Shown piece after piece: positions 52,152 to 61,311 of a stretch of DNA of 64,000 bases. The stretch comes from an uncultured Methylocystaceae bacterium (GTDB lineage: Bacteria > Pseudomonadota > Alphaproteobacteria > Rhizobiales > Beijerinckiaceae). The notes under the pieces are model-generated. The model searched no databases, was not told the DNA's origin, and saw only the letters and a program-made list of their open reading frames with translations. Made by a program: the position numbers and the translations under genes. Every line of letters begins with the position of its first letter. Within the stretch, counting starts at the first letter, position 1. The stretch spans positions 1 to 64,000 of the forward strand of contig CALMZV010000050.1 in the NCBI GenBank assembly GCA_937870755.1, written 5' to 3'.

Positions 52152-55100
52152 TCACTCTATCGGGACATTGACGACGAGCGGAAACCCCGCGCCGACGCTC
52201 GCGCTGATCTGCCTTATGGTCAGATCGAATGTCGTCGGCGCCACGGGAAAGTCGGACGCCATGTCGGCCTCCGCGTAGACGACGGTTGTCGAGGACGCGA
52301 CGATGACGCGCGGCGCGCCCGAAGGCCGGGCGATCGCGATCTCGTATCGTTCGATATCCTCACCGAGCGGAATTTCGATCGCGCTCCAGGCGTCGGAATC
52401 GACGCGCCCGCGCCGCATGAACGAAATCTCGACGCCCGTCGTCACGCGCCGTGCGCGCGCATGGACCGGCGCGTATGGCATGAAAGCCTTCGCGGTCGGC
52501 GACGACGCCGCATCGATGAACGCGACGTCGGCCAGATCGGCGCCCGAGGGGCCGACGCGCAACGTCTGATCCGCCCCGATCGACGAGAGGCCCGCCGTCA
52601 CCGGCGACACCGTCTTGTCCATCAGCACCACGGTCGCGCCGGCCGGAACGGTTCGCCGTGCGAGATGTTCCTCGCCGCCGAGACCTCGCACCAGCCGAGA
52701 CAATCGGTACGTTGCGGGCGCGATCAACTCCGCGCGCACGAATGCGAACAATTCCCAGCCGCCGTCCGGCCCGCGGATCGCCATTGTGGAGCGACCGTCG
52801 AGCGCCTGTCCGTCGGTGACGGACGCGAGCGCGCCTGAATTCAGCCTGATCGTCAGCGCGGCGCCGCGATCGAACCGCGCGACCGGCCCCGGAGGCAGTT
52901 CGTCGAGCGTCTCGCCGATCGTCGCGGGGGCTGTCAGCGTGAGCAACGGCTCCAGCGTGGCGCCCGCATTGCGCAAGACCGTCAACGGCCCTGGCCACGG
53001 ATCGGCGCAAGCGGCGATGTACTGGGTCGTGGTCGGTTCGCCGCGCGCGATCGCAAGATCGATCACGACGACAAGCGGCGGCCCGGCGGTCCGCGGGCGA
53101 GGCTTGGCGCGAAGCGGAACGTCCGGCGGCGTACGATCAAAAATCGCGGGATCGACGCCCCGCGCGATCACATGGCGCGCCGCGCCCTCGCTGATGCGCT
53201 GCACCAAGAACAATCGTCGCGCCCCGTTCGCCTCCAGCGACACCAGGTCGCCCGGCTCGAGCCCGCACAGCGTGGGACGCAGCTGGAATTCCGCGGTCTC
53301 GCGCCCGACCCAGAGATCCTCCAGAATGATGTCGGCCTGCGCTTGCGCGAGATCGCGCCGCGTGATGAGCGCGGTCGACGATTCCGCGCGACGGCGCGAC
53401 CACCCTTCGAGGCGACGCGACAGAACGGTCGCGGTTTCGTAATCATTCTCCGAGTCGCAGAACGTGATCGCACATTCGTGCGGTAGTTCGCTTTCCTGTC
53501 CACGCGTCAGGCGCACCAGCGCGCCATCGCGGAACGGAACGAGATCGTCCGCGTCGAGCGGCGTCACGGCGCGGCGCGAGCGGCGCACGAACCGCACGCC
53601 GCCGCCCGAGAACAGCGGATCGAACGCAAACAGCACGCCAAGCTGCTCAATGGCGGCGCGCGAAGACATGGCGCGGTCGAGCACATAACCGTCAAGGAAA
53701 CCTTCGACATCCGGCCGTGGCGTCGCCACGCCCTGCGCGCCGGCGTCGCCTGCGAGTTCACGCAACAGGAAGTCCAGCGGGGCGCCTTCGAGCCTTCCAT
53801 TGAGCCAATGGCCCTTGCGCCAGTTTTCGGCGTCCGCCCACAGCGCCCCCAGTTGCGGAAAAGCAGGGAACGGGCGCGCGTCCCAGGCCCAGAAGTGAAT
53901 GCGCGACGGATCGACCATGCGCCCGCCGTACAGCGGCGACACGGGATTGGCCGCATCGTCGAAATCGACATGCGCAGGGTCGAAGCGGCGGACCGTCGCC
54001 TCAACGAAACGCGCCTGGATAAGATCGTCGCGGAAACCGCGCGAGAAATGCGGCGCGCCGCCTTCGCTCGATTTGGCGTCCGGGAACACATTTGGCGCAT
54101 TCGCGCCGCGATCGATCGCCGCGCACCCCGTCTCGATCAGCCAGATGGGCTTGGCCCGCGCGCTCCAGGCCGTGGGGTGTTGCTGTTTGACGCCGCCCAC
54201 ACGCTCGTGATGGACGTGCGACCACCAGCCGGCGATATCCTTCTGGCGAAAAGTCCAGTGATCGCCATAGGCGCCGTCCGCAATCGGGCTGCGCGTTTGG
54301 GCCGCGCGCGCCGCATCGTTCGCATAGAACCAGTCGTAGGCCTCTCCTGCCGCGAAGCGACGCGTCAGATAGTCGAGGTCGTAGATCGTGTCGGCTTCCT
54401 GCGCGTCGAGGTGATCGCCGTCGCGCCAATCGGACAGCGGCCAGTAGGCGTCAATGCCGACGAAATCGACCGCGGGCGATCCCCAGACGACATCGAGCGG
54501 AAAGCGGACCTCGCCGCCGGCGAGCGCATGTGCGCCGTATTCGGTCCAGTCGGCTGCGTAGGAAATCTTCGTCGCGGGGCCGAGCAGCGCCTTCGCATCC
54601 GCGGCCAGCGCGGCAAGCGCCTGCGCAGCCGGATAGACGCCCGGCGCCGCGCGCAGGCGCGTGAGCGCGACGAGTTCCGATCCGACGAGAAAGGCGTCGA
54701 CGCCGCCGGCGGCCACGCACAACTGGGCGCAATGCAAAACGAAACGGCGATACGACCATTCGGCCGGACCCGGCGCGGACGAACCAAAGAACGTCGCGAT
54801 CTGCGTCGCCGCAATGTTCGTCGCGTCAACGCTGCCCGGCTGTCCTGGCGCGGGATCGCACGAAATGCGTCCGCGCCACGGATATGCCGGCTGACTGTCC
54901 GCATCGCTCCAGGGATCTGGGAGCGCGTTGTCCGCCGGAATGTCCATCATCACGAACGGGTAGAGGACGACCGACAGACCGCGCGCTTTCAGATCGCGAA
55001 TGGCGGCGACGACGCTGTCGTCGGACGGCGAGCCGCCGTAGGCCGCACGACCCTCGACCTGACTGACGAGACGCGCCGCGGCGCGCGGCAAGCCGGCGAC

Positions 55101-56039
55101 CGACCAATCGCCGGCGCCGAGCATGAACCACATCATCTTGTTGTGAAGGTCGACACGCGGGGCGATCGTGCAATGACCCGCGCGCAAGTCGTCGCCGAAC
55201 CAGACAACGATCAACGCCACGCTTTCGAGATTGGGACAGAGCGCCTGCAAAGCGTCGAGCGAGGCCGCCCAGTCGGTCGCCGCCCACGACTGATTTCGGT
55301 TTTCCTTCACGCTCGCGCCGGGCCCCGGAAATGTCATGCGCAGCGTCGGCTGGTAGCCGAATTCGGTCGCGCCGGGAATGATGTCGACGCCACGGATCAT
55401 ATCGCCGATCCCTTCGACGGGTCGCACGACCTCGAACGTCAGCTGGGGAACGCGATTGCCGAAACTGGCGAGGGGGAGGCGCTCGAACACGACATACGCG
55501 AGCCCGCGATAGGCGGGCACGGTTCCCGGTTCTTCCGTGGCGACAATCAGCGGGTCTGGCGCCTGATCCTCATCGCCGCGATACACGCGCATCGTGACCG
55601 TGGTGAGGTCAAGCTCCTGTCCGTCCGCCCATACGCGACGCACGAAGGCGATAGGCCCTTCGCACAGGCCGATCGCAAAACTTGCATAATACGAATACGA
55701 AATCTCGAACGACGGCGCCTTGCGCGGCGCGCTCGACTTGCCGCCCGAACCTGGCGTGAACGCAACGTTCGCCTGTTCGAGAAAGCGCGTGGCCCATATC
55801 ATCTGGCCGCCGACGCGCGCGCGCCCGTAGACGCGCGGCACGGGCGCCCCCTCCATCGAGCTCACGCCCGAGATGGCGGTGAGGCGCGGGCCGACGCGAT
55901 AACGCATCTCCGGCGCGCCCGACGATTGCAGAAGCGCGCCGCCCAGCACACCGGCCATCTGTCCGACGACAGCGCCGATAGGCCCGCCGACGATCTGGCC
56001 GACAGCGGCGCCGGCGGCTTCGAGAACAAGGGTCGCCAT
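52152..56039 (-). CDS. GTA baseplate multidomain protein (orfg15-like)
   Basis: A 1295-residue tail-tip protein, the largest GTA product. The N-terminal part begins ATLVLEAAGAAVGQIVGGPIGAVVGQMAGVLGG and continues with a baseplate hub-like region (VYGRARVGGQMIWATRFLE, YYASFAIGLCEGPIAFVRRVWADGQELD). A central TIM-barrel-like glycoside hydrolase domain runs from about residue 430 (VGIDAYWPLSDWRDGDH, PIWLIETGCAAIDRGANAPN). The C-terminal part is beta-rich (phage tail protein). Such proteins form the tip and may cut cell-wall glycans when DNA enters a recipient. Confidence 0.94.
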   Translation of the reverse strand: MATLVLEAAGAAVGQIVGGPIGAVVGQMAGVLGGALLQSSGAPEMRYRVGPRLTAISGVSSMEGAPVPRVYGRARVGGQMIWATRFLEQANVAFTPGSGGKSSAPRKAPSFEISYSYYASFAIGLCEGPIAFVRRVWADGQELDLTTVTMRVYRGDEDQAPDPLIVATEEPGTVPAYRGLAYVVFERLPLASFGNRVPQLTFEVVRPVEGIGDMIRGVDIIPGATEFGYQPTLRMTFPGPGASVKENRNQSWAATDWAASLDALQALCPNLESVALIVVWFGDDLRAGHCTIAPRVDLHNKMMWFMLGAGDWSVAGLPRAAARLVSQVEGRAAYGGSPSDDSVVAAIRDLKARGLSVVLYPFVMMDIPADNALPDPWSDADSQPAYPWRGRISCDPAPGQPGSVDATNIAATQIATFFGSSAPGPAEWSYRRFVLHCAQLCVAAGGVDAFLVGSELVALTRLRAAPGVYPAAQALAALAADAKALLGPATKISYAADWTEYGAHALAGGEVRFPLDVVWGSPAVDFVGIDAYWPLSDWRDGDHLDAQEADTIYDLDYLTRRFAAGEAYDWFYANDAARAAQTRSPIADGAYGDHWTFRQKDIAGWWSHVHHERVGGVKQQHPTAWSARAKPIWLIETGCAAIDRGANAPNVFPDAKSSEGGAPHFSRGFRDDLIQARFVEATVRRFDPAHVDFDDAANPVSPLYGGRMVDPSRIHFWAWDARPFPAFPQLGALWADAENWRKGHWLNGRLEGAPLDFLLRELAGDAGAQGVATPRPDVEGFLDGYVLDRAMSSRAAIEQLGVLFAFDPLFSGGGVRFVRRSRRAVTPLDADDLVPFRDGALVRLTRGQESELPHECAITFCDSENDYETATVLSRRLEGWSRRRAESSTALITRRDLAQAQADIILEDLWVGRETAEFQLRPTLCGLEPGDLVSLEANGARRLFLVQRISEGAARHVIARGVDPAIFDRTPPDVPLRAKPRPRTAGPPLVVVIDLAIARGEPTTTQYIAACADPWPGPLTVLRNAGATLEPLLTLTAPATIGETLDELPPGPVARFDRGAALTIRLNSGALASVTDGQALDGRSTMAIRGPDGGWELFAFVRAELIAPATYRLSRLVRGLGGEEHLARRTVPAGATVVLMDKTVSPVTAGLSSIGADQTLRVGPSGADLADVAFIDAASSPTAKAFMPYAPVHARARRVTTGVEISFMRRGRVDSDAWSAIEIPLGEDIERYEIAIARPSGAPRVIVASSTTVVYAEADMASDFPVAPTTFDLTIRQISASVGAGFPLVVNVPIE

Positions 56040-56074
56040 GAAGATGCCTCAGCGCGGGCTGGAGCCGCTGTGGG

Positions 56075-56503
56075 TCAGCCGGGAAAGGAAAAAGCCCGCA
56101 CGATGCGGCGCCGCCAGAACGAAACAATCGGAACCTCGACCACGCGCGCGCCGTCGTGCGCGTGGATCATGCGGTCGTCTCCGGTCGCGATGCCAACATG
56201 TTTGGCTGGCGCGCCGTCGCGAAAGCGAAACACCAGCACATCGCCGGCGCCCCAGTCGTCGAGCGCAACTGGCGTAAAGTACCGCTCGCCGAGCTCGATC
56301 AGCGACTCATTGCCGCCCGCTTCCGCCCAGTCGGGCGTATAGGGGCGCATCGGCTCCGGCTCGGGGCCGATCACCTCGCGCCACACGCCGCGCACCAGGC
56401 CGAGACAATCGCAACCGACGCCTGCCAGAGACGCCTGATGCGCGTATGGCGTTCCGATCCAGCGACGCGCAGCGGCGACGATGACGTCGCGCGAAGGGTT
56501 CAT
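56075..56503 (-). CDS. GTA NlpC/P60 peptidase (orfg14-like)
   Basis: A 142-residue cysteine peptidase: WIGTPYAHQASLAGVGCDCLGLVRGVW holds the catalytic Cys33, AKHVGIA the His, and IHAHDGARVVE the further polar residue. It lies between DUF2163 and the baseplate protein as in other GTAs and is thought to act on peptide crosslinks at the tail tip. Its ATG overlaps the stop of the upstream gene by 4 bases. Confidence 0.93.
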   Translation of the reverse strand: MNPSRDVIVAAARRWIGTPYAHQASLAGVGCDCLGLVRGVWREVIGPEPEPMRPYTPDWAEAGGNESLIELGERYFTPVALDDWGAGDVLVFRFRDGAPAKHVGIATGDDRMIHAHDGARVVEVPIVSFWRRRIVRAFSFPG

Positions 56504-57393
56504 CGATAAAGACTCCCGCCATCCATCGGGGCGCCGTTCGCCTTGGGATAAGCGACGACCACGTCGTTGCCGGGCATGTGCGGAAAGCCGCGAAAGTTGA
56601 CGATATTGCCGAACTTGCCGCGACAGGCTTCCGGACTCTTGTCACAGCCGGCGAACAGTTTCGCCTGCGCGCCCGCCGCAATCGAGGTCGTCGGCGCGCC
56701 CCACAGGACGATGCGGTCGTGCTCGCCGATCCTGTCGTGGGTCTTGATCGCGAGGCGCGGACCAGGCGCCGCGCCGTCGAGCAGCGCCAGCGCGCCGCGC
56801 GTGAAATAGCCGGTCTCGAACGGGCTCGCCGTTTCGACGCGCAGGACACCGTCGCTTTCGACGGCGAGTACGGCGCAAAGCGTCGTGTATTGCGGCGTAT
56901 CCATCGCCACGCCGCAACTGGCGTCGCCGAGATCGGCGCTGCAGCCACGCTGAAACTGGCGTCCACGCTCCTGATCGAACCGATGCGCGATGGAGCGCAG
57001 TTCCGCCGCGAAGGAAAACTCGGTACGCCGCACCTCGCCGATCGTCGCGACATCGAGCAACATGCGACGCGCGACGTTCGACCAATCGACCATCCAGATT
57101 TCGACGGACGCATCGTCATAGAGCCCGGCGTTCAGATCGGCGTCGACAAGGCCTCCGTCCAGCAGAGCTCCCTGCACATCGCCGCCGCCGACCGAAAATC
57201 CGAGCGAGGATTCCGCCTGCGCCGCATCCAGACCGGTCGCCGCCTTGTATGTCACGCCGCCGAAGGCGAGATCGCGGTCGTGATCGGTGAAACCCATCGT
57301 CGCGCCGTCGCGGCGCACGAGGCGCCAGCAACGGCACAGGGTCGTGGCGTCGCCTTGTAGCGCGGCGGCGAATTCTGGCGAAACGGTACGCAT
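56500..57393 (-). CDS. GTA DUF2163 tail protein (orfg13-like)
   Basis: A 297-residue tail protein: CRCWRLVRRDGATMGFTDHDRDLAFGGVTY near the start and FAGCDKSPEACRGKFGNIVNFRGFPHMPGND at the end, the second with three Cys and a zinc-like pattern. These are the hallmarks of GTA orfg13. The ATG at 57393 is 7 bases after the preceding gene; a frame from 57459 would overlap it. Confidence 0.93.
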   Translation of the reverse strand: MRTVSPEFAAALQGDATTLCRCWRLVRRDGATMGFTDHDRDLAFGGVTYKAATGLDAAQAESSLGFSVGGGDVQGALLDGGLVDADLNAGLYDDASVEIWMVDWSNVARRMLLDVATIGEVRRTEFSFAAELRSIAHRFDQERGRQFQRGCSADLGDASCGVAMDTPQYTTLCAVLAVESDGVLRVETASPFETGYFTRGALALLDGAAPGPRLAIKTHDRIGEHDRIVLWGAPTTSIAAGAQAKLFAGCDKSPEACRGKFGNIVNFRGFPHMPGNDVVVAYPKANGAPMDGGSLYR

Positions 57394-57400
57394 GGGACTC

Positions 57401-58036
57401 TCACGGAATGATTTCGACCACAGGAATTTCGGGAATTTCGCCAGCGCCGAACCGCGCATGATCGATTTCGAGGAAGTCGGCGTCGAAACGCACCGGCGTG
57501 TCGAACAGGAAGCCCGCCGTCACTCCGGCGCCTGCCGGCGGCGCGACAGCCAGGGTCACAACGCCGGTCGTCGCATCCACGGCAAAGCCCGCGCCCGGCG
57601 CGACCTCGACGCCGTCGACCGCAATCCGCACGCTGCCCGCGACGGGTTTCGAAATCTCGCGGCGATAAGGCGAAAACGCGCCGCCATATGTCTTGACGAG
57701 TTGAAAGGCGTTACGCGCGCCGTCGCCCGCGCCGATGTCCTGATCCGTCGCGCGCACCGTGTTCCCAGGCGCCGCGGAGGCGCAGTCGAGACGGTCCCGC
57801 CAGCGGAACCCATGGAGCCTGCCTCTGCGCTCCTCGAAGAAGGCGAGAACATTCGCGAGATCGGCGAAAGATTTGACGCCATAACCCGCCTGCCACTTGC
57901 GTCGGGAATGCGCCCAGCGCGCATTCCGGCTTTCGCGACCGGAACCCAGAACCACCACGTCCGTGCGCCGCTCAGGCCCGCCGCGCGCGCCGAGCGCGAT
58001 ATCCGGCGGGAACAGAATTTCGTGAAATCCGCTCAT
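57401..58036 (-). CDS. GTA DUF2460 tail protein (orfg12-like)
   Basis: A 211-residue protein: MSGFHEILFPPDIALGARGGPERRTDVV at the start, RRKWQAGYGVKSFADLANVLAFFEERRGRLHGFRWRD in the middle, and FDTPVRFDADFLEIDHARFGAGEIPEIPVVEI at the end. This is the distal tail-type protein of GTAs. ATG 58036 is used because the family begins at this MSGF. The divergent YdcH-type gene begins 72 bases away on the other strand. Confidence 0.92.
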   Translation of the reverse strand: MSGFHEILFPPDIALGARGGPERRTDVVVLGSGRESRNARWAHSRRKWQAGYGVKSFADLANVLAFFEERRGRLHGFRWRDRLDCASAAPGNTVRATDQDIGAGDGARNAFQLVKTYGGAFSPYRREISKPVAGSVRIAVDGVEVAPGAGFAVDATTGVVTLAVAPPAGAGVTAGFLFDTPVRFDADFLEIDHARFGAGEIPEIPVVEIIP

Positions 58037-58107
58037 TGTTTTGATCCAACTCAAGAGCATCGGCGCTCTCGGCCCCTAGACTTGCTCCGTCGAATTCCGA
58101 GAGGAGC

Positions 58108-58350
58108 ATGATGAGCCACGTACCGCACGAACTGACGGAAGAATTTCCCGGCAAGGCAGACGCCATTCATAAACTGCGCGGCCAGAACGCACATTTCGCG
58201 CGGCTCGCGGAGGAGTATCACGAGATCAACCGCACGATTCATCGCATGGAAGCCAATGTGGAGCCGGTCGACGACTTCACCGTTGAAGAATTCAAGAAGC
58301 GTCGGCTGAAACTGATCGACGAACTCTCCGGCATGTTGCAGGACGTATGA
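58108..58350 (+). CDS. YdcH family (DUF465) protein inside the GTA cluster
   Basis: An 80-residue helical protein, MMSHVPHELTEEFPGKADAI, with the DUF465 pattern HELxxEFP, HFARLAEEYHEINRTIHRME and FKKRRLKLIDELSGML. It is encoded on the opposite strand to all GTA structural genes around it, between the DUF2460 and tape-measure genes, and is read from its own start with gagagga before it. Function of the family is not established; it is mostly a housekeeping-type small protein. ATG 58111 is an alternative start. Confidence 0.87.
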   Translation: MMSHVPHELTEEFPGKADAIHKLRGQNAHFARLAEEYHEINRTIHRMEANVEPVDDFTVEEFKKRRLKLIDELSGMLQDV

Positions 58351-58360
58351 ACGGACGCAG

Positions 58361-58957
58361 CTAGAGCGCGCGTCGCCCGCGCGAAATTGCGCGGGCGAGC
58401 GCGGCGCCCACCTGTGTTTCGGAGCGGCGAAAACTTTCGATGTCCTGGGTCGCGATATTGACGGTCACGTTCATGGGGCGCACCGCGCCGTTGGCGGCCA
58501 GGCCAAGCTGACCGTTCGGGCCACGCGCCAGCGGCACGATCGCCTCCGCGCCGCGTTCGCCCATCAGACCCACAGAACCGCCGGCGCCAAAAAAGGTGGG
58601 ACTGGCGACGATGCCGCCGTCCGCAAACGGCGCGACGCTGACGCCGCCGCCCCCGCCAAACAGGGAGCCGGCGATCGACGACAGCCCGTTGCTCAACATG
58701 CTTGCGCCGAGACCGACGAGCAGGTTGGATAACGAATTGGCCACGCCCGCCAGCGACGTTTGAAACAGTCGCGCGTTGCTCGAGGCGCCGGTAAACGCCT
58801 TGTTGAGCGAAACCGAAACGTTGCCCGCCGAGGCGCTGATGCCGTCGAGCGTCGCGCGGATCGCCGTCAGATCCTGCAAGGCGAACGCCGTTCCCATTCC
58901 AGAGAACGGCGATGTCTGCGTTTCCTGCGGGGTCGAATACACATGCTCGGTCGCCAT
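58361..58957 (-). CDS. GTA tape-measure-like protein (orfg11-like)
   Basis: A 198-residue protein, short for a phage tape measure but normal for a GTA with a compact tail. It has FALQDLTAIRATLDGISASAGNVSVSLNKAF, Ser/Leu-rich helices (LSNLLVGLGASMLSNGLSSIAGSLFGGGGG) and the conserved FADGGIVASPTFFGAGGSVGLMGERGAEAIVPLARG, which recurs at the end of phage tape measures. It starts 3 bases after the chaperone-like gene ends. Confidence 0.9.
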   Translation of the reverse strand: MATEHVYSTPQETQTSPFSGMGTAFALQDLTAIRATLDGISASAGNVSVSLNKAFTGASSNARLFQTSLAGVANSLSNLLVGLGASMLSNGLSSIAGSLFGGGGGVSVAPFADGGIVASPTFFGAGGSVGLMGERGAEAIVPLARGPNGQLGLAANGAVRPMNVTVNIATQDIESFRRSETQVGAALARAISRGRRAL

Positions 58958-58960
58958 CTT

Positions 58961-59176
58961 CTACCTCGGTGCGTCGGGAAAAAGCTGCATCAGTTCATCG
59001 AACCGCGCGCGCAGCGGCGCGGCTGTGGCCGGGCCGAACAGACCTTCGCAGGCCGCCTGCAGTTCGCGCGGGCTCATCGACCAGAAAGCTGCGGGCGAGA
59101 GCCGCAGAACGCCAAGCCCGATGCGCATGGCTTCGGTCCAGGGAAAACGCGCGCGCGCCGGGGCGGCTGCGTTCAA
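58961..59176 (-). CDS. GTA tail assembly chaperone (orfg10.1-like)
   Basis: A 71-residue helical protein: FPWTEAMRIGLGVLRLSPAAFWSMSPRELQAACEGL, the signature of the small protein between orfg10 and orfg11. It begins with TTG at 59176, overlapping the TGA of the preceding gene (TTGA), the only start that keeps the FPW block. It is too short for many gene finders. Confidence 0.85.
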   Translation of the reverse strand: MNAAAPARARFPWTEAMRIGLGVLRLSPAAFWSMSPRELQAACEGLFGPATAAPLRARFDELMQLFPDAPR

Positions 59177-59517
59177 GCGCTCTGCGGCGTCGGAGGGTTT
59201 GCGGGGGCGGCCTCGCCGAAGGCGGCCGCGACCAGTTCGGCCGCCACGCACGCAAGGCCGGGCGCGCCGTGGGGATGGCGCAACGCGGCGACTTCCGCGT
59301 CGCTGATCGTTTCGCCGGCGCCGCGCAATCCAGCGCCGAGGATCTTCACCAGATCGCCGGCCGAGAGTCGGCCCTTCTGAAAGCGCTCGGCAAGCGCCAC
59401 GAGATCGCCCACGCCAAATGCGGTTTCGAGCTCGGCCAGCGCGCCAAGCGTGAGACACGCGACGCGCGTGCGCCCCTCGATCTCGAACGCGACTTCGCCC
59501 CTGAACATGTTCGCCAT
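59173..59517 (-). CDS. GTA tail tube chaperone-like protein (orfg10-like)
   Basis: A 114-residue protein: MFRGEVAFEIEGRTRVACLTLGALAELETAFG, LSAGDLVKILGAGLRGAGETISDAEVAAL. These match the gene transfer agent family protein orfg10, probably a chaperone-type partner of the tail tube. The stop overlaps the start of the following small gene. Confidence 0.9.
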   Translation of the reverse strand: MANMFRGEVAFEIEGRTRVACLTLGALAELETAFGVGDLVALAERFQKGRLSAGDLVKILGAGLRGAGETISDAEVAALRHPHGAPGLACVAAELVAAAFGEAAPANPPTPQSA

Positions 59518-59526
59518 ACCGCGCCC

Positions 59527-59937
59527 CTAGATTGCGACAAAGGCCAACGGCCCAGCGGATTCGAGCGCGATGTCGAAGGTGATCTCGCCCGAATGCTCGC
59601 CGCGCCAGTCGAGACTCGAAATCTGGAACAGTCCCGAAATGACGCCGAAATCCGGCACGACGATCTGCCAGGGGCGAATGACGCCGTCGAAAAACACCTG
59701 GCGGATGAGCGCGTCGGACGCCGCGTCCTTGAACACGCCGTTGCCGGCCAGACTTGCGCGACGCGCGCCCGCGCCGGCCAGCAACTCGCGCCAACGTCCC
59801 ACGGATTCGGAATCGGTGGCGTCGACCGTGTCGGCGTTGAACGACAAGCGGCGGGTGCGCAAGCCCGCGACCGTGATGAAATTTCCGGTTCCGTCGTCGA
59901 TCTTGACGAGCAGATCCTTGCCTCTCTGAGCGGCCAT
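59527..59937 (-). CDS. GTA major tail protein (orfg9-like)
   Basis: A 136-residue tail-tube protein of the TP901-1 family: QRGKDLLVKIDDGTGNFITVAGLRTRRLSFNADTVDATDSES and GVFKDAASDALIRQVFFDGVIRPWQIVVPDFG. It forms the stacked rings of the tail. It is 9 bases after its neighbour in transcript order and 12 bases after the DUF3168 gene. Confidence 0.94.
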   Translation of the reverse strand: MAAQRGKDLLVKIDDGTGNFITVAGLRTRRLSFNADTVDATDSESVGRWRELLAGAGARRASLAGNGVFKDAASDALIRQVFFDGVIRPWQIVVPDFGVISGLFQISSLDWRGEHSGEITFDIALESAGPLAFVAI

Positions 59938-59949
59938 GATGAACTCCGG

Positions 59950-60360
59950 TTAAAGAACTTCGGTCGTTGCGCGAAAGCGTATGTCGGCGCGCGCGAAACG
60001 TCCGTTCTGCTCGCGCCGCGTAGCGGTCGCGACATAGGACAGGTCAATGAGCCTGTGCCCGGCGAGAACGAGCGCGGCGTCCGACAACAGGGCCACGATC
60101 CGCGCTGCGATCTCGAGCGCCTCGCGCACGCCGCGCTCGCCGGACCAGACGGTCAAGACGAACACTTGTTCGTCGCCACTCGAAAGCGAGACCGACCAGT
60201 CGCGCGCCGAAGCGTCGCCGAATGCGACGTAGGGGCGCTTCTGGCGCGGCGGCGCCTCGTCGAACACATGCGGTCCGCCGAGCGCGGCCACGAGGCCTGG
60301 ATCGGCTACAAGCGCGGCGCGGACCGCACGCCGCAAGGCCAGGACGGGAGAAGCGCTCAT
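59950..60360 (-). CDS. GTA DUF3168 tail terminator-like protein (orfg8-like)
   Basis: A 136-residue protein: LALRRAVRAALVADPGLVAALGGPHVFDEAPPRQKRPYVAFG and VFVLTVWSGERGVREALEIAARIVALL. DUF3168 members close the head-facing end of phage tails. The ATG at 60360 overlaps the stop of the adaptor gene (ATGA); a longer frame to 60423 runs into that gene. Confidence 0.92.
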   Translation of the reverse strand: MSASPVLALRRAVRAALVADPGLVAALGGPHVFDEAPPRQKRPYVAFGDASARDWSVSLSSGDEQVFVLTVWSGERGVREALEIAARIVALLSDAALVLAGHRLIDLSYVATATRREQNGRFARADIRFRATTEVL

Positions 60361-60692
60361 GGCGTGGTCGTCTCCTCGCAGCGACAGACGAGAACGCGAC
60401 GCGTCGCATCGGGATCGAAACACGCGCGGATCGCAAGCACGCGGTCGGCAGCACGAAAGCGCATCGGCGCGACAACATCGCCCCGCCAGCGGATGGAGAC
60501 GTCCCAGGTCACCGCCGGACTTTCACTGTCGGCCGCGAATTCGCCGGTCGCCGTGCGCGCGGCCAGGTGCGCCCATATGTTGGCGACGAGCGTCCACGTG
60601 CGCACGATGGCGCCGGCGTCGTCGATTGCATCCACCGGCTTCTCAAGCGACAGACGCGCGCGCATGGCGCCGATATTGGGCCGAGCGCTCAT
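60357..60692 (-). CDS. GTA head-tail adaptor (orfg7-like)
   Basis: A 111-residue protein beginning MSARPNIGAMRARLSLEKPVDAIDDAGAIVRTWTLVANIWAHLAARTATGE, the usual stopper/adaptor fold start. It joins the connector to the tail. The ATG at 60692 overlaps the connector stop by 4 bases. Confidence 0.9.
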   Translation of the reverse strand: MSARPNIGAMRARLSLEKPVDAIDDAGAIVRTWTLVANIWAHLAARTATGEFAADSESPAVTWDVSIRWRGDVVAPMRFRAADRVLAIRACFDPDATRRVLVCRCEETTTP

Positions 60693-61264
60693 ATCAGCCT
60701 CGCGCGGCGATACGGCGCGATCAACGCCCGTACGGTTTCCGGAAGCGCGCGCGCATCTGTCGCGTCGCCGCGTTGCTGAAACCACTGCGCGACGAGTTCC
60801 ACGACCGCCTGACGCAATGAGGCGGGAACAGCGGATGGCGCACCGTAGCCGGCGACGCATTCGATTTCTATGCCGCCGACCGCCCTGCCCGGCGCGGCAG
60901 GCGCGCTCTTGAACAGGAGGCGCGCGGCGTCCGCCGGGCCCACCAGCTGATAGGCGGCGGCGGCGATCGTTTGCGCCGCGCCTGCTTGGTCGAAGACGCG
61001 AACGGCCGCAATATTCTGGACTGGCGCAAGCGGCAGCGCCATGACCGTCAGATCGCCCGTCGGGGCGGGCCACGCATCCAGACTGAGGCGCCATGTTTGA
61101 GTCGCCATCAGTCGGCCGGTTGCGCGCTCGAGCGCTTCCCGCGCGCTTGCGACCAACCGCGAGATGGCTGCATCCTCGTCGGCGCCATCCACGCGCAACC
61201 ACTCCTTCGCCTCGGCCAGCGTGACGGGCTCGGCGGCCGGCGCAGTGATCAGCTCAGCCTTCAT
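60689..61264 (-). CDS. GTA head-tail connector (orfg6-like, gp6 family)
   Basis: A 191-residue helical protein: EPVTLAEAKEWLRVDGADEDAAISRLVASAREALERATGR at the N-terminus and AVVELVAQWFQQRGDATDARALPETVRALIAPYRRARLI at the C-terminus, matching phage gp6-type connectors. It binds under the portal. The ATG at 61264 lies 47 bases from the start of the oppositely oriented serine protease gene. Confidence 0.92.
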   Translation of the reverse strand: MKAELITAPAAEPVTLAEAKEWLRVDGADEDAAISRLVASAREALERATGRLMATQTWRLSLDAWPAPTGDLTVMALPLAPVQNIAAVRVFDQAGAAQTIAAAAYQLVGPADAARLLFKSAPAAPGRAVGGIEIECVAGYGAPSAVPASLRQAVVELVAQWFQQRGDATDARALPETVRALIAPYRRARLI

Positions 61265-61311
61265 GTGATCGTCCTTCTTTGCGGCAAGCGCGGGATGTGG
61301 CATCAAAGGCC

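Noticed and set aside
53808-56342. 844-codon plus-strand open frame across the GTA baseplate gene
   Set aside because: Shadow of the orfg15-like gene; no domain or ribosome site.
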